Positions 20,175 through 29,477 of a DNA stretch of 45,733 nt are shown here, piece by piece. Made by a program: the position numbers and the translations under genes. Each line of letters opens with the position of its first letter. The first letter of the stretch is position 1. The notes below the pieces were generated by a model. It saw only the letters and a list, made by a program, of their open reading frames with translations. It did not search any database and had not been told where the DNA came from. The stretch covers positions 1 to 45,733 of the forward strand of contig CAJYAP010000006.1 in assembly GCA_913065025.1 (NCBI GenBank), read 5' to 3'. The stretch comes from an uncultured Gammaproteobacteria bacterium. Its GTDB lineage: Bacteria > Pseudomonadota > Gammaproteobacteria > Poriferisulfidales > GCA-002705445.

Positions 20175-21197
20175 ATGCTGGTTTTAGGTATCGAGACATC
20201 TTGCGATGAAACTGGTCTTGCCCTTTATGATTCAGAAAAAGGTTTGTTAGCAGATGAGCTTTTTAGTCAAATCGAAATTCATCAGGATTATGGAGGAGTA
20301 GTACCAGAGTTAGCATCAAGAGATCATGCAGATAGAGTTTTACCTTTATTACAAAATCTTCTTAAAAGTACTGGTAAATCGCTAGATGATGTTGATTTAA
20401 TAGCTTATACAGCAGGGCCTGGATTAAAAGGGTGTTTATTAGTTGGCTCAACCTTTGCAAGGTCTTTAGCTTACATAACAGATAAACCAATTATTTCAGT
20501 TAATCATGTTGAGGCTCATTTGTTAGCACCATTTATGGAATATCCAGAATTATCTTTTCCATTTTTTGGCTTATTGATTTCAGGGGGCCACACCATGATT
20601 GTTGATGCAAAAAGTATTGGTGAATATGAAATTATGGGAGAAACACTAGATGATGCTGTAGGCGAGGCATTTGATAAAAGTGCAAAATTAATGGGTTTAG
20701 ATTATCCAGGAGGCCCATTAATTGAAAAGTTAGCAAAGGACGGAATTGAAGGTAGCTATAAATTTCCGAGACCAATTTTAAATAAACCTAATTGTGATTT
20801 TAGCTTTAGTGGTCTAAAAACACACATCATGCTTACATGGAAAGCAGCAGAAAAAACCGATCAAGACCGAAAAAATATTTCACTAGAATTACAAAACTCT
20901 GTTGCTGATTGTTTAGTAGGAAAATTAAAACGCGCTTATGATGAAAAGGGTTACCCTTCGATTGTTATCTCTGGTGGCGTTAGTGCCAATCAATTTATTA
21001 GGGAAAAAATAAGTAACTTTGCAAAATCAATTAATACCTCAGCTTATTATCCAACCAAAAAATTCTGTACTGATAATGGCGCAATGATTGCGTACGCAGG
21101 TTATAAAAAATATGAGGCTGGGCAAATATACGATTTGCAGGGTGAAGTGAAACCAAGATGGCCATTAGATCAATTAAATGAATATTTAAATGGTTAA
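20175..21197 (+). CDS. tsaD: tRNA N6-adenosine threonylcarbamoyltransferase
   Basis: MLVLGIETSCDETGLALYD, VNHVEAHLLAP, SGGHTMIVD, GGVSANQFIR. Confidence 0.97.
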   Translation: MLVLGIETSCDETGLALYDSEKGLLADELFSQIEIHQDYGGVVPELASRDHADRVLPLLQNLLKSTGKSLDDVDLIAYTAGPGLKGCLLVGSTFARSLAYITDKPIISVNHVEAHLLAPFMEYPELSFPFFGLLISGGHTMIVDAKSIGEYEIMGETLDDAVGEAFDKSAKLMGLDYPGGPLIEKLAKDGIEGSYKFPRPILNKPNCDFSFSGLKTHIMLTWKAAEKTDQDRKNISLELQNSVADCLVGKLKRAYDEKGYPSIVISGGVSANQFIREKISNFAKSINTSAYYPTKKFCTDNGAMIAYAGYKKYEAGQIYDLQGEVKPRWPLDQLNEYLNG

Positions 21198-21846
21198 TCA
21201 AGATTTTACTAAACGCATAGCTATTAATTCTGAGAAAGAAACTTGGCATAAATCACCATCTGATGGCGTCGAACGTTTATATCTTGAAAGAGATGATGGT
21301 GGAGAATCAGCGGTAGCTACGACAATCGTTCGTTTTGCTCCAGGTAGTAAATTTGATGAACATCTGCATGATGGTGGTGAAGAATTCATAGTTTTAGAAG
21401 GTACTTTTTCAGATGAGTTTGGTTCTTATCCAAAAGGAACTTATGTTAGAAATCCAAAGGGGTCATCACATAATCCTTATAGTGAGTCTGGCTGTGTATT
21501 ATTTGTGAAGCTGCGCCAGTTTCAAAGTGATGATCAAAAACCAGTTGTCGTTGATACCAATAAGGAACCTTGGTTACCCGGTTTAGTTGATGGGTTGTCT
21601 GTTATGCCATTACACAACTTTAATACAGAGCATGCGGCTTTAGTTAAATGGTCCCCGAACACAATATTTAATCCACATCAGCATTGGGGTGGCGAAGAGA
21701 TTTTGGTCTTAGAAGGTGTATTTCATGATGAGTTTGGCGCGTACCCAAAAGGCTCATGGTTAAGGAGTCCACATTTAAGTCAGCATACCCCTTTCACCAA
21801 AGATGAAGGCGCACTTATTTTTGTTAAAACAGGGCATCTGAATTAA
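21190..21846 (+). CDS. Two-cupin-domain ChrR-like protein
   Basis: Tandem cupin motifs ...GSKFDEHLHDGGEEFIVLEGTFSDEFGSYPKGTYVRNP... and ...NPHQHWGGEEILVLEGVFHDEFGAYPKGSWLRSP. Confidence 0.8.
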   Translation: MVNQDFTKRIAINSEKETWHKSPSDGVERLYLERDDGGESAVATTIVRFAPGSKFDEHLHDGGEEFIVLEGTFSDEFGSYPKGTYVRNPKGSSHNPYSESGCVLFVKLRQFQSDDQKPVVVDTNKEPWLPGLVDGLSVMPLHNFNTEHAALVKWSPNTIFNPHQHWGGEEILVLEGVFHDEFGAYPKGSWLRSPHLSQHTPFTKDEGALIFVKTGHLN

Positions 21847-22289
21847 GAGCATGATTTTTCTTCTTCTTTTTCCATATTAGGCGCGCAACAAACTCCAGTT
21901 TCTTCACTTGGTGATTCATTGAAAAAAGCAACATCATCCATGGTGTAATATGTTTCCCACGGTAAACCATTTGGGTCTTGTAACCATGTTTTATCTGAGT
22001 AAGCGTAACAACAGTTTGTTTCGCCTTCATTAAATGTATCTAAATCTGCACTTTTTATACGATCTCTAATCTGAGCCATTTCTTCTTCATTTTCAGCTTG
22101 CAAACCCAAATGATCAATGCCGGGCTTTGAACCACGCTCGGAAATTGCTAGATTAATATTTGGATTACTAAGCTCCCATTTTGCATAGTCAGCTTTTTGT
22201 TTAGATGGGTCACAATTAAATAGTGCAGTATAGAATTGGATAGATTTTTGTAAGTTGTCTACCGAGACATGTATATGCATTTTCGCCAT
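21843..22289 (-). CDS. ArsI/CadI-family VOC protein, putative organoarsenical C-As lyase
   Basis: MHIHVSVDNLQKSIQFYTALF, NCCYAYSDKTWLQDPNGLPWETYYT with vicinal Cys pair, C-terminal GVCCAP. Confidence 0.82.
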   Translation of the reverse strand: MAKMHIHVSVDNLQKSIQFYTALFNCDPSKQKADYAKWELSNPNINLAISERGSKPGIDHLGLQAENEEEMAQIRDRIKSADLDTFNEGETNCCYAYSDKTWLQDPNGLPWETYYTMDDVAFFNESPSEETGVCCAPNMEKEEEKSCS

Positions 22290-22430
22290 TTTTTTCTCCT
22301 AAAATTCTTGATTTTAATTAAATAGAATAACTTCTTTATTTTTCAAATTAATGACAAGATACCTTTAATTTTAGTATTTTTTAACTGTATTTTATTTGAC
22401 TTTGTGTATCAGTTAAGGTATTTTTTGATT

Positions 22431-22970
22431 ATGTACGTAATCAAAAATAAATCTGCAAAACATGGGGGCAAAAGGCCAGGTGCTGGACGTAAGAGTTCGT
22501 ATGGTGTTCCCACTAAAGCAATCCGTGTTCCAGAACACATGATTGTAGAAGTGAGAGATTTTATAGAATCGCAAAATGCAGCTGAATATGAACTTCCGCT
22601 ATTTGCTTCAAAAGTCGCTGCTGGATTTCCATCACCTGCAGATGACTTTATGGATACTAAACTTGATCTAAATACTCATTTAATTAAAACACCAAGCGCT
22701 ACCTTTTTTGTTCGCGTTTCTGGTGAATCTATGATTAATGCGGGAATTCATGACGGTGATCTATTAGTAGTAGATAGGAGTCTTGAACCACAAGTAGGAA
22801 AAATTGTAATTGCTGCCATTCAGCATGAACTGACTGTTAAACGTTACGTAAAAAAAGACGGCAAAGTTTATTTAGCGCCTGAAAATGATGCCTTTGAACC
22901 TATTTTAGTAAGTGAAGAAGATGAAGTTCATATTTGGGGTGTTGTTACCAATGTTGTGCATGCGGTTTAA
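22431..22970 (+). CDS. umuD: UmuD-like autoproteolytic DNA polymerase V subunit
   Basis: Cleavage site VAAGFPSP, catalytic GESMINAGIHDGDLLVVD and LTVKRYV; N-terminal GGKRPGAGRKS; ATG at 22431 preferred over upstream GTG. Confidence 0.9.
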   Translation: MYVIKNKSAKHGGKRPGAGRKSSYGVPTKAIRVPEHMIVEVRDFIESQNAAEYELPLFASKVAAGFPSPADDFMDTKLDLNTHLIKTPSATFFVRVSGESMINAGIHDGDLLVVDRSLEPQVGKIVIAAIQHELTVKRYVKKDGKVYLAPENDAFEPILVSEEDEVHIWGVVTNVVHAV

Positions 22971-22973
22971 CCC

Positions 22974-24251
22974 ATGTCTTCACTTAAGCCAGATCCAATT
23001 TATGCATTAGTTGATTGTAATAATTTCTACTGTTCCTGTGAGCGAGTCTTTAATCCTGCATTAGAAAAAAAACCAATGGCAGTTTTATCAAATAACGATG
23101 GATGTATCGTGGCGCGTTCAAATGAAATAAAGGCTCTTGGAATTCCAATGGGCGCACCCATGTTTCAATACAAAAAATTATTAGAGCAAAAAAAAGCAAT
23201 TATTCTTTCTTCAAATTATCAGCTGTATGGCGATATGTCGCAACGGGTAATGACAACCTTGCGTCAATTCACACCTGCCATGGAAGTATATTCAATTGAT
23301 GAAGCATTTTTACGTCTAGAGGAATTTAGCAGACTAGATATAAATAAGTATTCTTTAGAAATTAGAAAAACAGTTAAGCAGTGGACAGGAATTCCAGTTT
23401 CAATTGGCATAGCGCCAAATAAAACTTTAGCAAAGGTTGCTAATCATGTAGCAAAAAAACACACTAAGAGCGGTGTATTTAATATTTGTAAAAAAACAAC
23501 ACAAAATGAAATTTTAGCTAATTTTCCAGTAAGTGATTTATGGGGAGTTGGTCGACAACTATCAAAAAGATTAAGTGAGATGGGGATTAGTACGGCCTTG
23601 AAGTTAAGAGATGTTGATATTGTTTGGGCACGTAAACATTTTACGGTAGTGGGAGAAAGATTGGTTAGAGAATTAAGAGGTTTAAATTGCTTAGAGTTAG
23701 AAGAGGTAATGGCAAAAAAAAATATTACCTCTTCTAAGTCTTTTGGGAAATTAGTAACAGATAAAAAAGAAATGATGAGTGCAGTTGCAAATTATACAAC
23801 ACGTGCTTGTCATAAATTACGCTCACAAAAAAGTAAAGCTCAAGGGATTTATGTTTTTTTAAGAACTAATCCATTTCGTCGTCAAGACCCACAGTATGAT
23901 AACGGGATTACTTGTGGGTTTATGGAGCCAAGCGATGATACAACTTATATTATTCAAGCAGCACGTAAATGCTTAGAACAAATTTACTCTAAAGGTTATA
24001 AGTATCACAAAGCTGGGATCATGTTATTAGACATAGTACCTGCGTCTTATAAACAAATAGAAATGTTCAATTCAGAAGAAACTCAAGCACGTAGCCAGCT
24101 AATGAAAACCATTGATACAATGAATACTACCATGGGTCAAGATACGATTCGTTTCGCAGCCCAAGGAATTGATCATCCATGGGCAAGAAAATGTGAAAAT
24201 AGAACACCAAGATACACAACCAATTGGGATGAGTTGGTAAAAGTAATATAA
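22974..24251 (+). CDS. umuC: Y-family DNA polymerase V catalytic subunit
   Basis: YALVDCNNFYCSCERVFNP, VLSNNDGCIVARSNEIKALGIPMGAP, VYSIDEAFL. Confidence 0.95.
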   Translation: MSSLKPDPIYALVDCNNFYCSCERVFNPALEKKPMAVLSNNDGCIVARSNEIKALGIPMGAPMFQYKKLLEQKKAIILSSNYQLYGDMSQRVMTTLRQFTPAMEVYSIDEAFLRLEEFSRLDINKYSLEIRKTVKQWTGIPVSIGIAPNKTLAKVANHVAKKHTKSGVFNICKKTTQNEILANFPVSDLWGVGRQLSKRLSEMGISTALKLRDVDIVWARKHFTVVGERLVRELRGLNCLELEEVMAKKNITSSKSFGKLVTDKKEMMSAVANYTTRACHKLRSQKSKAQGIYVFLRTNPFRRQDPQYDNGITCGFMEPSDDTTYIIQAARKCLEQIYSKGYKYHKAGIMLLDIVPASYKQIEMFNSEETQARSQLMKTIDTMNTTMGQDTIRFAAQGIDHPWARKCENRTPRYTTNWDELVKVI

Positions 24252-24273
24252 AATAATAAAGGGAGCAAAAATT

Positions 24274-24591
24274 ATGGCGAAAAAATCTAAGACAAAAGAT
24301 GAAAAGTTACATATGAGATCAGTCGCAGAATTAGGCTGTATTATTTGTGATAAGATGGGTTTTCCAGGAAGCCCAGCAGAGTTGCACCATATTATTAGTA
24401 ATACAGGCATGGGTAAAAAAGCAACTAACTATGAAGTTATACCTCTTTGTCCTCATCACCATAGAAACAGCGAAGATTCTTATCATCATTCTCCAAAAAA
24501 TTTTGATGATAAATGGGGAAGCCAAGAAGACTTATTAAAAGAAACGCTAGAGAAAAAAATTATGCAAGAAGAGTTGCAGAGAGTTTTTTAA
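24274..24591 (+). CDS. Ref-like RecA-dependent nuclease (HNH/zinc)
   Basis: LGCIICDKMGFPGSPAELHHIISNTGMGKKATNYEVIPLCPHHHR...FDDKWGSQEDLL matches the P1 Ref-type nuclease pattern; 22 nt after umuC. Confidence 0.78.
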   Translation: MAKKSKTKDEKLHMRSVAELGCIICDKMGFPGSPAELHHIISNTGMGKKATNYEVIPLCPHHHRNSEDSYHHSPKNFDDKWGSQEDLLKETLEKKIMQEELQRVF

Positions 24592-24615
24592 AAATTGCTT
24601 AAATTATGCGAGTAA

Positions 24616-25167
24616 TTATTTCCATTTAATTGAACACCCAACGCTAGGATTTTGTTCAATTGGCCCTTGCCCTGTTTCAGAAATCTGTATCATTGCTTCT
24701 AATAAATCCGACTTAAGATCATCATTGGTTTCTGTCATGCGCGTTGCATCTAAACGCCCTCTATACTGAAGTTCTAAAGAAGTGTTGTAACCAAAAAAAT
24801 CTGGCGTGCATACTGCACCATATTTTTTAGCAATTTCTTGGGTTTCGTCATATAAATAAGGAAAAGAAAATTTATTTTTTTTGGCAATCTTATCCATATT
24901 CTCAAATGAGTCTTCTGGATAATCATTGATATCATTGGACATAATTCCAACAGAATTTATACCATGATCTATTAGAGTATTGGTTACTTTTACAAGTTTT
25001 GGAATGATGGCTTTTACGAAAGGGCAGTGATTACAGATGAAAAAAATCAATAATCCCCGCTCGCCTTTAAGTCTATCCAAGGTCCAAATCTTATTATTTG
25101 TACAACTTAAACTAAAGTCGTATGCATTTTGTCCATATTCGCATATAGGAGTGGTTTTTTCAGACAT
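24616..25167 (-). CDS. Thioredoxin-fold protein of the AhpC/TSA-like group
   Basis: GLLIFFICNHCPFVKAIIPKLVK, YGAVCTPDFFGYN. Confidence 0.82.
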   Translation of the reverse strand: MSEKTTPICEYGQNAYDFSLSCTNNKIWTLDRLKGERGLLIFFICNHCPFVKAIIPKLVKVTNTLIDHGINSVGIMSNDINDYPEDSFENMDKIAKKNKFSFPYLYDETQEIAKKYGAVCTPDFFGYNTSLELQYRGRLDATRMTETNDDLKSDLLEAMIQISETGQGPIEQNPSVGCSIKWK

Positions 25168-25295
25168 TATAAATTTTACTTATAGTTGATTAAAATTTTG
25201 CTATTAGCATTCTTTTACTCTTGTGGAGTATAGTATATAGCATACTTAAAGGTGCAGGAAGACACCTATTAATTTGGGTCATAACAGGAGGGGAT

Positions 25296-26096
25296 ATGCC
25301 AATGTTTGTAAATATAAATCCATTTGTGGAATTATCAAATTCAATTCCAACAGTTGCATTACAAGGGTTTTTACTTTGTATGGCAGCACTAACAGCTGGT
25401 GGAGTAATCTTAGATATCATACATAAGAAGAATGTTAAGTACTTCTTCGATAACGCAAAGAAAGCAAAAGAAAAAGCGAAAACAAATGTTCCTACAGGCA
25501 AGAAGGTTGGTATCATTGTTAATACAGTAGCTCATGATGTTTTAATCTCTGGTGAGTTTTGTGGATGGAAAAGACAAGTAGCACATTTACTGGGCATGTA
25601 CGGAACAATAATTTTTTGGGTAACATCTGCAATATTGGTATTCAAGTACGCAACACCTACTTCAGATACTCCAGTAATCATTTCACAATTATGGCACCTA
25701 GGGGCAGCAATGACATGTCTCGGCGCATATTGGTTCTGGTTCTTTTTAAGAGTAGATGTAGCTGCAGAAGGACACAAATGGTATCGAGTGGTATTCACTG
25801 ATATGTTTGTTCTGTCATTAGTAGTTACTTCAACATTTGGTTTAGCTTGGTCTTACTTGCAGTTTGCAGGATCAGCTTGGAGTCAATTATTTTTAGTATT
25901 ATTTATACTATCTAATATAATTTTATTTGGTGGAGTATATTGGTCTAAATTTGCACACATGTTCTACAAACCTGGAGCAGCAATTCAAAAACATTTAGCT
26001 GAAGCAGATGGATCAAGAGATAGTTTACCAGAACCAGCTGATGCGCCAGAACAATTTGGTTTAGGAATTAAACGTGAGGCACCAAGACACTATTAA
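25296..26096 (+). CDS. aprM: Adenylylsulfate reductase-associated membrane anchor protein
   Basis: Multi-TM protein directly upstream of aprBA; GGAGG before ATG at 25296 favours this start over TTG 25221. Confidence 0.82.
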   Translation: MPMFVNINPFVELSNSIPTVALQGFLLCMAALTAGGVILDIIHKKNVKYFFDNAKKAKEKAKTNVPTGKKVGIIVNTVAHDVLISGEFCGWKRQVAHLLGMYGTIIFWVTSAILVFKYATPTSDTPVIISQLWHLGAAMTCLGAYWFWFFLRVDVAAEGHKWYRVVFTDMFVLSLVVTSTFGLAWSYLQFAGSAWSQLFLVLFILSNIILFGGVYWSKFAHMFYKPGAAIQKHLAEADGSRDSLPEPADAPEQFGLGIKREAPRHY

Positions 26097-26161
26097 TAAG
26101 TGATAGTATTGAGAAAAGAATTTTTAATTAATTTATTTGAGTAAGTAATAGGAGAAAAATT

Positions 26162-26662
26162 ATGTCAACATTTGTATATATGACCCGTTGTGATGGTTGC
26201 GGACACTGCGTAGATATCTGCCCTTCTGATATCATGCACATCGATCCAAAAATTAGGCGTGCTGTTAACATTGAACCAAACTTTTGTTGGGAATGTTATT
26301 CATGCGTTAAAGCTTGTCCTCAAAATGCTATTGATGCTCGTGGGTATGCAGATTTTGCTCCTATGGGTCACAAAGTAAGAGTGCTAAGAGAAGAAGAAAA
26401 AGGAACTATCTCTTGGAAGATTACATTTAGAAATGGAACTGAGAAAAACTTTGTATCACCTATTACTACAAAGCCTTGGGGAAAACATATCCATAAAGTT
26501 GCTGATGCTGAAGTTCCAGATGAAGCAGCTCATGACTCTCAACTACTTTTCAATGAGCCAGATTATTTAAAAATTGGTGATAACAGAGATGCTAAATTAA
26601 TTAACGATGATGGTCTTCCAAGTCGCGAAAAAGATACATTTAAACAAGGAGTTTACTACTAA
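26162..26662 (+). CDS. aprB: Adenylylsulfate reductase beta subunit
   Basis: Two 4Fe-4S motifs RCDGCGHCVDICPSDIM and CWECYSCVKACPQNAI; followed by aprA. Confidence 0.95.
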   Translation: MSTFVYMTRCDGCGHCVDICPSDIMHIDPKIRRAVNIEPNFCWECYSCVKACPQNAIDARGYADFAPMGHKVRVLREEEKGTISWKITFRNGTEKNFVSPITTKPWGKHIHKVADAEVPDEAAHDSQLLFNEPDYLKIGDNRDAKLINDDGLPSREKDTFKQGVYY

Positions 26663-28512
26663 TGGCTAATCATAAAACAGTTTACGAGGATTGCGATATT
26701 CTTATAGTCGGTGGTGGTATGGCTGGTACTGGTGCAACATTTGAGTCCAGATACTGGGGCCGTGATATGAACATTGTGTGTGTTGAAAAAGCTAACATAG
26801 ATCGAAGTGGAGCTGTTGCTCAAGGTCTTTACGCTATTAACTGCTATATGGGAACACGTTGGAATGAAAACCAACCAGAAGATCACGTGCGTTATGCAAG
26901 AAATGATTTAATGGGAATGGTTAGAGAAGATTTAGCTCTTGATATGGCTCGTCACGTTGATTCATGTGTGCACATGTTTGAAGAGTGGGGCTTGCCACTA
27001 ATGAAGAATAAAGAAGGTCGTTATCAAAGAGAAGGTAAATGGCAAATCATGATTCATGGTGAAAGCTATAAGCCAATTGTTGCAGAAGCTGCAAAGAAGT
27101 CTGCGAGCAAAATATATAACCGCGTAATGATTACTCATCTTTTAAAAGATGAAAGTAAAGACAACCGTTGTGGTGGTGCTGTTGGATTTAATATGAGAAC
27201 AGGTGATTTTCATGTGTTCCGTGCAAAAGCTACTATCATATGTGCAGGTGGTGCTTCTCACATATTTAAACCAAGAGCTGTTGGTGAAGGTATGGGAAGA
27301 ACATGGTATGCGCCTTGGAGTAATGGTTCATGTTATGCATTACCAATCCTATTGGGCGCTAAGATGACTCAAATGGAAAATAGAATTGTTCTATGTAGAT
27401 TTAAAGATGGATATGGTCCAGTTGGGGCATATTTCCTACATCTTAAAACGTATACACAAAATACATACGGTGAAGAGTACGAATCAAAATGGTATGACCA
27501 AACTAAAGAGATGGTTGGAGATTACATTGACCATCATCCAACACCAACATGTTTAAGAAACCATGCTTTCTTGGAAGAAGTGAAAGCTGGAAGAGGTCCA
27601 ATACATATGGTGACAATGGAAGCTTTCCAAGATCCTCATTTAGAAACTATTGGATGGGAAAATTTCTTGGGCATGACCGTAGGTCAGGCTGTGGTATGGG
27701 CTTCACAAGACATTGATCCAAAATATCAAAACCCAGAATTAACTACATCAGAGCCATATGTTATGGGTTCTCATGCAACATGTTCTGGAGCTTGGGTAAG
27801 CGGACCATCAGATTTATCTCCAAAAGAATATTTCTGGGGATATAACAGAATGATGACTGTTGATGGTGTTTTTGGTGCAGGTGACACAGTAGGTGGAACA
27901 GCACACAAATTCTCTTCAGGGTCATTTACTGAAGGACGTCTTGCGGCTAAAGCTGCTGTTCAATATATAAAAGATATGGAAACAAAACCTAGTGTAACTG
28001 AGAAGCAAATAAGCAACTTTAAAGAAGAAGTTTTCAAACCACTTGAAAATTATACTGTAGGCCGTAACGAAATAACAGCTGGTACAGTTTCTCCAAGTTA
28101 TATATTGCCAATTCAAGGTTTACAAAGATTGCAAAAAATCATGGACGAGTACTGTGGTGGTATAACAGTTGGTTACCAATGTAATGAAAATCAATTGAAG
28201 AAAGGCTTAAAAGATTTGGGTATTCTTCAAGAAGATTTAGAAAATATTGGAGCCGAGGATCTTCATCAATTAATGAGAGCATGGGAGTTAAGACATCGCG
28301 CACTAGTTTCGCAATGTGTAACAGAACATACATTATTTAGAGAAGAAACTAGATGGCCAGGATACTATTACAGATCAGATAAAATGAAGTTAGATGATGA
28401 AAACTGGCACTGCTTAACATTGTCTAGAAGAGATCCAGAAACAGGTAAATTTACCATGGAAAAAGCGCCGCTTTATCATATAGTAGATGAGGAGCAAAAA
28501 AAGGCGGGGTAA
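26662..28512 (+). CDS. aprA: Adenylylsulfate reductase alpha subunit
   Basis: DILIVGGGMAGTGATFESRYWG, HATCSGAWVSGPSD, GVFGAGDTVGGTAHKFSSGSFTEGR. Confidence 0.97.
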   Translation: MANHKTVYEDCDILIVGGGMAGTGATFESRYWGRDMNIVCVEKANIDRSGAVAQGLYAINCYMGTRWNENQPEDHVRYARNDLMGMVREDLALDMARHVDSCVHMFEEWGLPLMKNKEGRYQREGKWQIMIHGESYKPIVAEAAKKSASKIYNRVMITHLLKDESKDNRCGGAVGFNMRTGDFHVFRAKATIICAGGASHIFKPRAVGEGMGRTWYAPWSNGSCYALPILLGAKMTQMENRIVLCRFKDGYGPVGAYFLHLKTYTQNTYGEEYESKWYDQTKEMVGDYIDHHPTPTCLRNHAFLEEVKAGRGPIHMVTMEAFQDPHLETIGWENFLGMTVGQAVVWASQDIDPKYQNPELTTSEPYVMGSHATCSGAWVSGPSDLSPKEYFWGYNRMMTVDGVFGAGDTVGGTAHKFSSGSFTEGRLAAKAAVQYIKDMETKPSVTEKQISNFKEEVFKPLENYTVGRNEITAGTVSPSYILPIQGLQRLQKIMDEYCGGITVGYQCNENQLKKGLKDLGILQEDLENIGAEDLHQLMRAWELRHRALVSQCVTEHTLFREETRWPGYYYRSDKMKLDDENWHCLTLSRRDPETGKFTMEKAPLYHIVDEEQKKAG

Positions 28513-28863
28513 ATGGATCTTTTAAAAAAAACGGACGACGAAATATTTAAGATAGCAGATCCTTTTTGGGTAGATTTAGTTAAAGCTTCTAATCAGCAAG
28601 ATTACGGAAGCTTTACTAAAAATTTTTCAGAAACTATGTTAATGGGTGCACACGAAGTAGAGATTGGCAAACAGTGGGCAAACAATAAGCTATTGTCTAC
28701 CTTAACAGAAGAAGCAAATCCATTGGGTTGTTTACGCAGAAACGACCATATAACTGTACTTTATAAACAAACCAGCACAGAATTTCCTGGTGATTATTTA
28801 GGGAGACTGGTTATAGGCTTGGAAGACGATGATGTTAAAGTCTTTGGTGCAACTATATTTTAA
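28513..28863 (+). CDS. Hypothetical protein abutting aprA
   Basis: ATG directly follows aprA stop (TAAATG); no family recognised. Confidence 0.7.
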   Translation: MDLLKKTDDEIFKIADPFWVDLVKASNQQDYGSFTKNFSETMLMGAHEVEIGKQWANNKLLSTLTEEANPLGCLRRNDHITVLYKQTSTEFPGDYLGRLVIGLEDDDVKVFGATIF

Positions 28864-28866
28864 ATA

Positions 28867-29385
28867 ATGAAAGGCGTTAGTTCTGTTTCAATAATTTCTG
28901 ATACACACGGGCTCATCGATAGTCATATTATTAATTATTTAAAAAATACAGACGTCATAATACATGCCGGAGATATTTGTAGCACGAAAATTATTTCAGA
29001 TTTAAATAGATATTGTGATGATGTTTATATGGTAGCTGGAAATAATGACATTCCTGAAAAGTTTAGCGATCAAAATGACAAAGCAATCATTTCTAATTTA
29101 AAAAAATCTCAAACAATTGAAATTAACAACCAACTTATTTCTGTAGAGCATGGAGATCGTTTTGGACATCATGCTGATCATAACGGATTAAGACAATCTT
29201 ACCCAGATTCAAAATTAATTATATATGGACACACGCACATTCAAGCTTGCGATCAAGAAAAAGATCCCTGGGTAATAAATCCTGGAGCATGTGGTCATAC
29301 AAGAAATAATGATGGCGGCCCTTGTTTCATGCAAATAGAAATCAAGAATGATAATTGGGATATTATACCTTATTGTTTTAATTAA
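28867..29385 (+). CDS. YfcE/MJ0936-type metallophosphoesterase
   Basis: ISDTHGLID, IHAGDIC, VAGNNDI, VEHGDRFG, IYGHTHIQ, INPGACGHTR. Confidence 0.9.
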   Translation: MKGVSSVSIISDTHGLIDSHIINYLKNTDVIIHAGDICSTKIISDLNRYCDDVYMVAGNNDIPEKFSDQNDKAIISNLKKSQTIEINNQLISVEHGDRFGHHADHNGLRQSYPDSKLIIYGHTHIQACDQEKDPWVINPGACGHTRNNDGGPCFMQIEIKNDNWDIIPYCFN

Positions 29386-29477
29386 TTTTTTGTATAAAAA
29401 ACTAAGATATAAATAATAAACAGCTTGCGAATGTTATATTTGTAATATACTTTTATTGTTTAATATGAGAAATATAA

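Noticed and set aside
22383-22415. Possible LexA box AACTG...CAGTT upstream of umuD
   Set aside because: Half-sites are separated by 22 nt, too far for the 16-nt gammaproteobacterial operator
24099-24525. Minus-strand ORFs over umuC and ref
   Set aside because: Overlap well-supported genes on + strand; no domain
25200-25295. Possible riboswitch before aprM (AGGTG...CACCT hairpin)
   Set aside because: Only a 5-bp stem, no conserved aptamer core recognised
25532-25801. ORFs on both strands inside aprM
   Set aside because: Alternative frames of a well-supported membrane gene
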